Assembly: GCA_945874115.1 (NCBI GenBank)
Contig: CAMCFD010000027.1
Coordinates: 1-18,005 of the forward strand
Reading direction: 5' to 3'
Length of the DNA stretch: 18,005 bases
DNA from: Rickettsia typhi
Lineage (GTDB): Bacteria > Pseudomonadota > Alphaproteobacteria > Rickettsiales > UBA1997
The position numbers were made by a program, and so were the translations under genes. This document shows positions 1 through 8,200 of this stretch, piece after piece (position 1 is the stretch's first letter; the number at the start of each line of letters is the position of its first letter). The notes under the pieces were generated by a model, which was not told the origin of the DNA, searched no databases, and saw only the letters and a program-made list of their open reading frames with translations.

Positions 1-1
1 C

Positions 2-2011
2 GCGCGTGGTGCTGATTTAAATTTTAGATTCGAAGAAAAAAGCCTTCTTTTTGCGGCACGCAAATCGAATTCTGTAAATATGATGCAATATTTGATAGAA
101 AATCACGTAATTAATCCAAATGCTCCGGTCGGTTCGTTAATCAATATGACTCATCCAACAGATGAAGAGGAAAATATTTTATATAAAACAATACGTGATG
201 GACAAAGCGAAATGGCTTTGTTAATTTTAGATCATGAAAAGTTTGTCAACATTGCCATGAAAGAGAGAAATGAGAGGGGTGAGGAAGAGGAAGATGAAGA
301 TGAAGAATCAATCGACCGCATGTTTAAGAATGCGGTTTTGAAGTGTAATAAAGATTTAGTGATAAAAATGTTAGATCTTGGAATATTCAATATTAAATTT
401 GGAGAAGATAAAGAATTGGGAAGTGAAGATATTGCTGAGGTTATGATGCACGTAATTCGAAGGTTTAGCGATGAAGAAGCGACAGAAATTCTCATCAAGA
501 TTATCGAAAAAATTCCACCTTCGCAATTGGAATTGATAAAAAGCACACATTTTGACGAAATGATAGGTGAATTCGCAGAAGAAATCAGCGGCGAATTAAA
601 TTTCCTCACTTATTCTTGCGCATTTTATAATAAATTAGAAGCTTTGAAATTATTGCTGCATTATGAATTTGCTCAAAATGATAAAAATCCGAAGAAGAGC
701 GCGATAATGGGTGCTGTAGAACAAGACAGGTGTGAAATATTTTTGTTTTTAATGCGTAATATTAAGCAAATTCAGAAAAGAAATTATATTCCATGTCTGA
801 TTTATGCATGTGAATCCGCTCAATATGAGGCGATTGAACAGATGTTGGGAGAAAATTTTCTTCATAAAGCTTCAAAAGATCATATCGAAGATATGTTGTT
901 TAAGATTGTTGCTACAATTGAGCCAGAAGAAGATGGTTATGATGAAAAAGATGAGAAGCTTTCGCATATTATAAAAATTATATTAAGTCAAAAGCCTGAT
1001 TATGCTCCTTCATTTTCCTTAATGGAGGAATTATCTAGAAAAAATCTTGCATTGTCTTTTGGTATTTTATTGGAAAAGTTTGATTTAGAATTAAAAGATG
1101 AAGAAACTGAAGAAAATATTCTTCACAGTCTTGCGTCCGTAGATAATGCGAAAATATTGGAAGAATTTATACAAGCAAAACAATCTTTTTTACAAGAATT
1201 ATTATCGCAAAAAGATAGTTTCGGATATTGTCCGGCCAACGTTGCGGCGGCAAAAGAAAAGAGCGATACTTTAAGTGCTCTTCTTTTAATAAATCAAGAA
1301 AATGTTTTCTGTGATGCTATCGACGTTTTTGTTTATAATAAAGAAGGTAGACAAGATCAAGAAGGATTATCAGAAGATGAAAAAGAAGACATAGAATTGG
1401 AAAAAGACGACATTATAAATTCGGTTTATTTTTTAACCAAAACTTTTTTAGATTTATCTAGCTGTGAATTTAGTGAAAAAATTCTTAGAAAAATATTTGC
1501 CGCTATAGAAATGCAAAAAGAATTAATATTGGATAAAGCTGAAGACGGAGTAAAAAATTTACAAGAATCTCTAGTTGGAAAAATTTATGATTTTGTTGAA
1601 GCTTTGCCAACTTCTAAGGCAAAAAAAGCGCAAATCGATATATTCTTGAAGGTTTTAGATCAAGTTGGAGCAAGTTTATCTTCAGAATTTTGTGCGAACA
1701 AGATTGAAGAAATTAAAGCGCTTGCGAATTATCAAGAAAAAGAAGAAGAGCTTAGTGATGAATATGTCTCTAGAAAAAAAGGTAAAAGAGAAGAGGTAGA
1801 GAGAAAGGCTTTAGAAAGAGTTTCGCAAGCTGAAGCCGGCAATTTTGATTTAGGTGAGGGGCGGGCCGCCGATCTTGACGCCATGGATGTTGGTGGTGAG
1901 AGTAGAAAAAGGAAAAGCGAGAGAGATAATCCGTCGCCAATTGTTGAAGATCCGATGGAAGATTCTTTGGCGATGACAAAAAAATCTAGAACTAGAGGCT
2001 CCGGTAAATAA
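2..2011 (+). CDS. Ankyrin-repeat protein, 5' end outside the window (partial)
   Basis: The first ATG in frame is at 80, but the frame is open back to base 2. Those codons encode a good ankyrin repeat (RGADLN, then SLLFAARKSN, then MMQYLIENH), so the gene begins upstream and 80 is not its start. Further degenerate ankyrin-like helix pairs follow. Numbering from the ATG at 80, examples are YSCAFYNKLEALKLLLHYEF (residues about 178-197), the segment around CLIYACESAQYEAIEQML, and DSFGYCPANVAAA with SALLLINQENV near residues 380-410. An acidic run (EEEEDEDEE) is near residue 70. The last 90 residues look disordered and are rich in charged residues, with basic clusters RKRK (609-612) and KKSRTR (634-639) near the C-terminus. 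Ankyrin repeats bind proteins, and in intracellular alphaproteobacteria such proteins are often secreted effectors. Secretion and nuclear targeting are inferences here. No signal peptide can be judged because the true N-terminus is missing. Confidence 0.85.
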   Translation, partial: ARGADLNFRFEEKSLLFAARKSNSVNMMQYLIENHVINPNAPVGSLINMTHPTDEEENILYKTIRDGQSEMALLILDHEKFVNIAMKERNERGEEEEDEDEESIDRMFKNAVLKCNKDLVIKMLDLGIFNIKFGEDKELGSEDIAEVMMHVIRRFSDEEATEILIKIIEKIPPSQLELIKSTHFDEMIGEFAEEISGELNFLTYSCAFYNKLEALKLLLHYEFAQNDKNPKKSAIMGAVEQDRCEIFLFLMRNIKQIQKRNYIPCLIYACESAQYEAIEQMLGENFLHKASKDHIEDMLFKIVATIEPEEDGYDEKDEKLSHIIKIILSQKPDYAPSFSLMEELSRKNLALSFGILLEKFDLELKDEETEENILHSLASVDNAKILEEFIQAKQSFLQELLSQKDSFGYCPANVAAAKEKSDTLSALLLINQENVFCDAIDVFVYNKEGRQDQEGLSEDEKEDIELEKDDIINSVYFLTKTFLDLSSCEFSEKILRKIFAAIEMQKELILDKAEDGVKNLQESLVGKIYDFVEALPTSKAKKAQIDIFLKVLDQVGASLSSEFCANKIEEIKALANYQEKEEELSDEYVSRKKGKREEVERKALERVSQAEAGNFDLGEGRAADLDAMDVGGESRKRKSERDNPSPIVEDPMEDSLAMTKKSRTRGSGK

Positions 2012-2121
2012 AAAGCGCTAATCAAAATGAAAATTTTATTTATCGCATTTTAGATTAAAAATCAGTATTGCTTTCATATCAATTTTCAGTCATCGAAAAA
2101 CTTAGAATTTATATGAACATT

Positions 2122-2146
2122 AAGACGGGATCACAAATCCCGTCTT
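2122..2146. terminator. Perfect 10-bp hairpin between convergent genes
   Basis: AAGACGGGAT, loop CACAA, ATCCCGTCTT. It is the only strong stem in the 180-bp gap between the two convergent 3' ends, so it probably ends transcription from both sides. There is no long T-run on either strand, so it is a weak match to a classic intrinsic terminator and could instead be an RNA-stabilising stem. Confidence 0.55.
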
Positions 2147-2191
2147 GCGATAAATGCGTATGTATGTTGCAAACTCACGAAAAAACTCAAT

Positions 2192-4483
2192 CTAGGTTGT
2201 TTTTGAATGTTGAGTTCTGCTTGTATCTAGCGGTGAAGCCGCACTAGAATCAGCAACAGTTGGAGCTTTTCTAGGGGTGTTGGATGACCCTTGTTGTGGA
2301 ATTTGCGGAAGTGATCGTCTTTTTCTCGCCGCAGCGTCAGCTTGAGCCTGAGTCGCAGAAGATGCAGCTTGAGCCGCCGCCAAAGAAGCCCCAGTTTGAA
2401 CATGTGGTTCTAGTGAAACCGAAGCTGGCTGTGCCGCCACCGCCGCCGCAGCACGAGATGTTTCCGCTTCTCGCTTCGCCTCCGCCTCAGCCTCAGCCTC
2501 AGCCTCCTTCTCCGTCTTAACCTCAAGTGCGATGTCGTCTCTTATTTCCGTTAAAAGTGCTGTTAAAGACTCATTACTGCTACATTTTGTTAAATAATAA
2601 GCAAGAATATTATCCAGTTGTTTTCTAATTGCAGTGCGAAGTGGTTCATTGTCTTCGTTTTCTACTGCGTTGCGAAGTCTAATTTTTCCAAATATCTCTT
2701 TTTTAACTTCTTCGTTATTTTGAGGATCTATAATATAATTCCCAGATCGCTCTAATTTTTGACGGTCTGTTTCTTTCCCTTCGGCCGCCGCAGATATTAA
2801 ATCGAAAATAATTTTTTCCATAGCATCTCGAGCAAGAGCATCTCGAGCAATAGCCTCTCGAGCCTCTCGAGCCTCTCGAGCCTCTCGAGCAAGGAAATCT
2901 CTTGTGTGTGCGAAATAATCAGTTATATATTGCGCTAACGCTTCTGAATCCCCATCGCTTTTCCTAACCGTTCTACTCAACATAGGCATAAAATTATCAG
3001 TGATAGCTTTGATTTGAGGATCTAAAGATTCCTCAACAATTGTCACGCCTTCATCAGCCATTAAGTCAGCAAAAATCGTGCCATGAAATTGTTCGATTTG
3101 TGGTCTAACACTCAATAATATCGCTTCCAATGTTTCATCTGAAATTTCTGTAACACCATCTTCACCACCAGCTGAATCTCGTGCTTGCGCAGCTTCAACT
3201 CCTCTTCCAATTGCTTCTACAATTGCTTCAATTCGTTTTGTGGTTATCATTTCTGATACAGAAGTTTTCATTGTTCCAATAGAATCGATAACTTCTTTGT
3301 TATTAGATTGCCTTGAAAAATAAGTTAAAAAATTAGAAAACTCGGTCATAAGTTTAATTTTATGATCATCGGTTGTTTCTTCGCTGTCATAAATTAAACC
3401 GATAACGCCGCTAACTGTGATTTTGTTATTTTTTTGTGGGTCTAGAATAAAATCCCTAGATCGCTCTAATTTTTGTTGGTCTAATTCTTCCCCGTTAGCC
3501 GCCGCAGATATTAAATCGAATAAATCGGAAATAATTTGACGACCATGTTGTGCTCGCATCGATTTATCCATCGCGCGCTTAAGTTGCGCGAAATCATCGA
3601 GTTCTTGTGGTCGTGCCGCCAAAGCTTCACGCCGCTCAAATTCTCGAGATCTCGTGACGACTTGCGCAACAGAATCGCGATATGTCTCTAAAATTGAAAG
3701 CAGCGATGTTAATCCAACATCATCCAAATCATATTCTTCCAAAACACTTTGGGAAGTTTTTTTTGAAATAATAAAACTCTCCTCTTCCTCTTCATTTATA
3801 ATTCTCTTTATAAATAATTCATTGCCAGTGAGAAAATCCTCAAAATCAGTTTTTGAAAAAATATTATTATTATTCAAAATTGAATAAGTTTCTTCTTGCC
3901 CCGTCTCTATTTTCCAATTCTCATAAAGTTCGGGATTAGTTCTTAATAGTTGTTGAGAATTACGCGTGATTTGACGAATAACCTCTGAAATTCGTGATGT
4001 TACATTTTGTTCGCCTCTTCCCATCGAATAGTCTTGCGCCTGAGCAGCCATAGATGCGCCACCATAATATCTAGGCTCAGACGACATTGACATTGTCGCC
4101 GCCGCACTCGCACCCGATGCTTCTTGCCTTACACGCTGCGGCGAAGATAAAGCCTGCACAAAAGAATCGCGATATGTCGCTAAAAGTGATAACAGCGACG
4201 CTTCTGCGACATCATCAAAACCATATTGTTGCCAGCCTTGAGGAGACGTCTTTAAAGCAAAAAACTCTTCCCCGTCTTTCTTTATAAATAATTGATTCTT
4301 GAAGAGAAATTCTTCAAAATCAGACCCAGAAACAATATTGTTATTATCAAAAATCGAACAAGATCCATCTTTATATCTTGTCATTTTCCATTTCTTGAGA
4401 ATTTCGGGATTAATTCCTTCAGTCTTAGAAATATCATAGATTTCTTTAAGAACTGCTGAAATTTCAGATGTTAAGCGAGGCAT
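2192..4483 (-). CDS. Large unknown protein with two duplicated domains and a disordered tail
   Basis: I do not recognise a family. Visible layout of the 763 residues: domain A1 (about 5-115) and A2 (about 162-280) share the pattern I..NNNI..(S/K).(S/T)DFE(E/D)FL.....LFIK and end in LLS.L.TYRDS. Domain B1 (about 316-415) and B2 (about 556-655) share FDLISAAA.G.E.D.QKLERS and then DPQ.N. A spacer of about 140 residues lies between B1 and B2 and ends in a micro-repeat hinge of ARE/ARD units (531-554). After B2 come an (AE)n stretch (660-670), an Ala/Gln/Ser-rich region, the basic cluster RKRR (720-723) and a disordered Ser/Thr/Pro tail. No membrane segment or signal peptide is seen. The ATG is the first after an in-frame TAA 9 bases upstream. 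The B copies are still similar at DNA level (2704-2815 against 3420-3535), so the duplication is fairly recent. Pairing with the convergent ankyrin gene suggests a secreted or host-interaction protein, but that is inference only. Confidence 0.8.
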   Translation of the reverse strand: MPRLTSEISAVLKEIYDISKTEGINPEILKKWKMTRYKDGSCSIFDNNNIVSGSDFEEFLFKNQLFIKKDGEEFFALKTSPQGWQQYGFDDVAEASLLSLLATYRDSFVQALSSPQRVRQEASGASAAATMSMSSEPRYYGGASMAAQAQDYSMGRGEQNVTSRISEVIRQITRNSQQLLRTNPELYENWKIETGQEETYSILNNNNIFSKTDFEDFLTGNELFIKRIINEEEEESFIISKKTSQSVLEEYDLDDVGLTSLLSILETYRDSVAQVVTRSREFERREALAARPQELDDFAQLKRAMDKSMRAQHGRQIISDLFDLISAAANGEELDQQKLERSRDFILDPQKNNKITVSGVIGLIYDSEETTDDHKIKLMTEFSNFLTYFSRQSNNKEVIDSIGTMKTSVSEMITTKRIEAIVEAIGRGVEAAQARDSAGGEDGVTEISDETLEAILLSVRPQIEQFHGTIFADLMADEGVTIVEESLDPQIKAITDNFMPMLSRTVRKSDGDSEALAQYITDYFAHTRDFLAREAREAREAREAIARDALARDAMEKIIFDLISAAAEGKETDRQKLERSGNYIIDPQNNEEVKKEIFGKIRLRNAVENEDNEPLRTAIRKQLDNILAYYLTKCSSNESLTALLTEIRDDIALEVKTEKEAEAEAEAEAKREAETSRAAAAVAAQPASVSLEPHVQTGASLAAAQAASSATQAQADAAARKRRSLPQIPQQGSSNTPRKAPTVADSSAASPLDTSRTQHSKTT
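2827..2889. repeat. Micro-repeat with six CTCGAG sites inside the 763-residue gene
   Basis: CTCGAG occurs at 2827, 2842, 2857, 2866, 2875 and 2884, with spacings of 15, 15, 9, 9 and 9. All spacings are multiples of 3, so copy-number change keeps the frame. The minus strand encodes ARE/ARD triplets that would form a charged helix. The regular 9-bp units point to replication slippage. Confidence 0.85.
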
Positions 4484-4627
4484 AAAAACTATTTAAATTG
4501 ATAATTAAAATCAACAATAAATAAATATTTTTATGAAGTAAAGTTCAATGATGTAATTTTTAAAAAATTCTCTAATTTGAAAATAGTTTATTTATCAAAA
4601 ATACGAGGAAAAATCTGAGGATAAACA

Positions 4628-4720
4628 TTTATGCTTTATAATTTCGGTTTAAAATTGCAAATAAAAACCCATCACATTTGTTGATAGTGGTTTTGTTTGA
4701 AATTTTAAACTGAAATTTAT
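4628..4720. repeat. Intergenic palindromic repeat, copy 1
   Basis: It starts TTTATGCTTTATAATTTCGG. The left arm (4638-4672) and right arm (4687-4720) are inverted copies of about 34 bp with few mismatches around a 14-bp loop. The same opening sequence recurs at 11578 and 16404, always between genes. The origin is unknown; it may be a small non-autonomous mobile palindrome. It sits between the ileS-side terminators and the start of the 763-residue gene. Confidence 0.75.
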
Positions 4721-4726
4721 GAGGCG

Positions 4727-4761
4727 AAAATAAAAATGACTCAAGTGGATTATTGAGTCAT
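4727..4761 (-). terminator. Intrinsic terminator, minus strand
   Basis: A perfect 9-bp stem ATGACTCAA / TTGAGTCAT (4736-4744 with 4753-4761) has an 8-base loop. On the minus strand it is followed by TTTTTATTTT. It lies about 470 bp downstream of ileS and about 240 bp downstream of another terminator, so it may end a separate small transcript. Confidence 0.7.
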
Positions 4762-4910
4762 CAAGTCTATTTCTTTTATGCGAAAAAACTAAGTTGTAAA
4801 GGCCGGATTTTTTCTGGTGTAAATTTGTGTGCGGTGAAAACCTTAATTACTCTAAATTTTAGCACCATTCAAGAATTTGGGCCAATTCTTAAACTGTGAG
4901 ACCTAGACCT
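4727..4910 (-). ncRNA. Possible small RNA between two terminators
   Basis: A weak promoter (TAGAAT at 4922-4917, 17-bp spacer, TTGTTT at 4945-4940) points into a 185-bp stretch that ends at the terminator at 4727-4761. No ORF of useful length lies inside. A 7-bp stem AAGAATT / AATTCTT is at 4871-4890. I see no match to tmRNA, SRP RNA, RNase P RNA or a tRNA, and no convincing 6S RNA. The call rests on layout only. Confidence 0.22.
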
Positions 4911-4916
4911 GATTGA

Positions 4917-4945
4917 ATTCTACTATAAAAACCAAGTTGAAACAA
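4917..4945 (-). promoter_or_regulatory. Weak sigma70-like promoter for the possible small RNA
   Basis: The -35 is TTGTTT (3 of 6), the spacer is 17 bp and the -10 is TAGAAT (5 of 6), read on the minus strand. It lies just after the ileS-side terminator. In DNA this AT-rich, chance matches are common. Confidence 0.25.
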
Positions 4946-4965
4946 TAATAATCAACGAAAATAAT

Positions 4966-5003
4966 AAAAAAACGGTAAAACTGTAGCAAAATGATACAGT
5001 TTT
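4966..5003 (-). terminator. Intrinsic terminator downstream of ileS
   Basis: A perfect 9-bp stem AAAACTGTA / TACAGTTTT (4977-4985 with 4995-5003) has a 9-base loop, followed on the minus strand by ACCG and a run of seven T. It lies 230 bp after the ileS stop codon, an unusually long 3' stretch given that the protein itself ends early. Confidence 0.75.
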
Positions 5004-5232
5004 AGCTAAAAAGCGCCAAATTTCGTTGTTATTCTAGTGTTTTTTCTATCGCGAATTCGATAAGATTTTTATCCGCAAGGCCTAAAACAGCCAATTATTT
5101 CGCCTCAGTTAGTGACTTTGGTTAATTTTTTCGACTTAGACAAAATTACTCAAAATTTTATCAAAAAAGCGCTAAAAATATATCGAAGTCTAAAAGCGAA
5201 AACCTGTTTTTAGAAACCTAAACAAGTGGCTA

Positions 5233-8200
5233 TTATTTCGCTTCGCTTAAACCTTTCCACACAAATTCTGTTGTGAAGGGGAGAATAGGTGCACTTGCTT
5301 CGCACATCGAAATTAAACTTGTATAAAGAACGTCGTAAGCGTCTTGTTTATCTTGGTCAATTTCACTTTTCCAAAATCTTTGGCGCGAACGTCTGATATA
5401 CCAATTGTTGAGTGCTTCGAAAAATTTATTGAATTCGTCGCAAGCTTTAATTGTGTCATAATTCGCCATCGCTTTGTCAATTTGAGTGACCGAATCTTTT
5501 AGTTTTGCCAAAATATATTTGTCCAAAACACTAGAAAACTCGCGCTGATATTCAATTCGCTTGGCTTTAATTCCATCAGAATTTGCGTATAAACAGAAAA
5601 AATTATAGGCATTTATCAATGGTTTTATCGACTGGCGAAGTGTGTCACGAAAGGCTTTGCCGTCTTTGTCGATTTTTAATTCTTGTCCGCGCATAACCGG
5701 TTGTGACGCCATGAAAAATCTCAGCGAGTCAGAGCCAATCTCGTCAAACATGGCGACGGGGTCGGGATAGTTGCGCAATCTTTTTGATAATTTTTGCGCA
5801 TTTTCGTCAAGAATTGTGCCATGACAAATGACATTTTTGAATGGCGCGCGATCAAAAAGAGCGGTTGACAAAACCATCATCGTATAAAACCAGCCGCGGG
5901 TTTGTGCGACATATTCTGTGATGAAATCTGCGGGGAAATTTTCTTCAAACCATTCTTTATTTTCGAAAGGATAATGAACTTGCGCATAAGGCATTGAACC
6001 TGATTCAAACCAGCAATCAAGCACATCGGTGACGCGTTTCATTTTATATTTCTCGCCAGTTTTTTCGCAGATTTCTTCTTTGACAAGTTCGTCGATATAA
6101 GGGCGGTGAAGGTTTGGCTCGCCTTTTTCGTCAAGTGGAAGATGACCGAAATATTGTTCGATTTCTTTGAGAGAGCCGAAAACTTTTATTTTTTTCACTA
6201 ACGGATTGTCAGAAACCCAAACCGGCACCGGACATCCCCAGAAGCGGTTGCGCGAGATTGACCAATCGCGTGCGCCTTCAAGCCATTTTCCGAATTGCCC
6301 GTCTTTGATGTGGTCGGGAATCCAGTTGATTCCTTGGCGCGCAAGCTTTAATTCGTGATAATGTTCTTCGTGCTGCTTGTCTTTTCCAGCTTTTGGATAA
6401 GTGTTTTTTCCTTTGCGAATCAGCTTAAACCCAGCTTTTTCAAGAACTTTTTTTGATCCTAAATTGTCAGAAACTGTTGCGGCGCAAACTGAATCGACTG
6501 GATAATATTTATAAGCATAATCGATCAAGCCTTGCATAAACTCGCTTGCGAAGCCTTTTCCCCAAGTTGGTTTTGTGAATTGATATGAAATTTCGACATT
6601 GCCATTTTCAAAATTTTCTTGTTTTGGATCATAAAAACAAAAGCCCGAAACGCCAATAAAATCGCCACTTTGCTTGTCAAAAAGTGCGAATCGCGGCAAG
6701 CCTTTTTGCCATTGATCTTCGTAATATTTTATGTTTTCAAAAGCCTGTTCTTCGTTGCAAACTTGGTGCGGCGCATAATAATAAAAATTGCGCACTTCTT
6801 TGTCAGCCAGCATTTTAACGATGTCGGCGTGATGTTTTTTTGATACAACTTCACCGCGAATTCGCGCAGTTTCAATTGTTGTTGGAAGTTCGGCTTGTTT
6901 GAAAACTGGCTTGCCCGAATTTAGTTCGACCATGCGGTCTTTGAATTTTGTCACTTCAACATACCAAGACGACACGGCCTTATAAATCAACGGCGTGTCG
7001 GTGCGCCAGCAATGTGGATAATTGTGCAAAATTTGCTCGGTTTTGATCCAAGCGTTAGTTGTTTTGAGATATTTTATGATGTCGTCATTGGTGTCGAAAA
7101 CTTGAATTCCCTTGATTGACAAGCCTTCGATGTCATACATTTCTGCTGTGAATTTTCCACCTTCGTCAACGGGGCAGAGTGTCGGGATGCCATTTGCTTT
7201 GCATAAAATTTGGTCATCTTCGCCAAATCCGGGCGCCATGTGGACGATTCCCGTTCCTTCATCAGTTGAGACGAAATCGCCGTGAAGCACGCTGAATGCG
7301 GCTTTGTTGCCTACGATTTTCTCGTGGTTGGCGAGGTATGGGAAGAGGGGTTTATATTTTAGCGCAACTAATTCTGAACCTTTTACAATTTGTAAATTTT
7401 CGGTAGAATCTTCTTCATTCAATCCAAAATCTTTTGCAAATTTTGCAATTAAATTTTTGGCAATAACCAAGATTTCTTTATCACCAATTGAAAGAGCTGC
7501 ATATTCAATATTCGCACCAACCGCCAATCCTAAATTCGATGGAAGTGTCCAAGGCGTAGTCGTCCAAGCCACCAAACTTACTTTTTTACCTTCAAAACCC
7601 AACTTCTTCGCGCTCTCATCTGTCAACTCAAACTTCACCGTCACCGCCTTGCTCGCCTTCTCGCGATAAGAATTATCCATCTTCGTTTCAAAGTTCGAAA
7701 GTGGTGTTTGACAAGCCCAAGAATAGGGCACAACGCGAAAATCTTCATACATCAAACCTTTGTCGTAAAGGCTTTTGAACGCCCATAAAACCGATTCCAT
7801 ATAGTTCGCATCCATGGTTTTATAGCCGCCGTCGAAGTCAACAAAGCGACCTTGGCGCGTGACATATTCTTTCCAATCATCGGCATATTTCATCACCGAA
7901 ACGCGGCACGCATCGTTGAATTTGCCGATTCCATATTCTTGAATCGCGATTTGGCCTGAAACGCCGAGTTCTTTTTCGGTTTCCATTTCAACGGGCAATC
8001 CGTGCGTGTCCCAGCCGAAACGGCGTTCAACTTTTTTGCCTTTCATGGTTTGATAACGCGCCACCAAATCTTTGATGAAGCCTGTCAACAAGTGGCCGTA
8101 ATGAGGAAGGCCGTTCGCAAAAGGCGGCCCGTCATAAAATACGAATTCGGGGCGCTCGTCATTGTCGTGGCGACAACCCGCATGGTCTTTCAGCGCGCAA

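Noticed and set aside
80..82. ATG at 80 as the true start of the ankyrin gene
   Set aside because: The frame is open to base 2 and those codons encode a clear ankyrin repeat, so the gene starts before the window.
2284..2520. Plus-strand ORF rich in Pro and Gln
   Set aside because: It is the antisense reading of the Ala/Glu/Gln repeat tail of the 763-residue gene, with no start context or promoter.
4762..4965. tRNA, tmRNA, SRP RNA or RNase P RNA in the gap after ileS
   Set aside because: No T-loop, CCA end, tag-peptide frame or conserved core of these RNAs could be found.
6331..6918. GNAT segment as a separate gene overlapping ileS
   Set aside because: It is in the same frame as ileS with no stop on either side, and INWIP continues directly after it.
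7304..7669. 121-residue plus-strand ORF inside ileS
   Set aside because: Antisense shadow of the IleRS editing region with low-complexity Phe/Ser composition.
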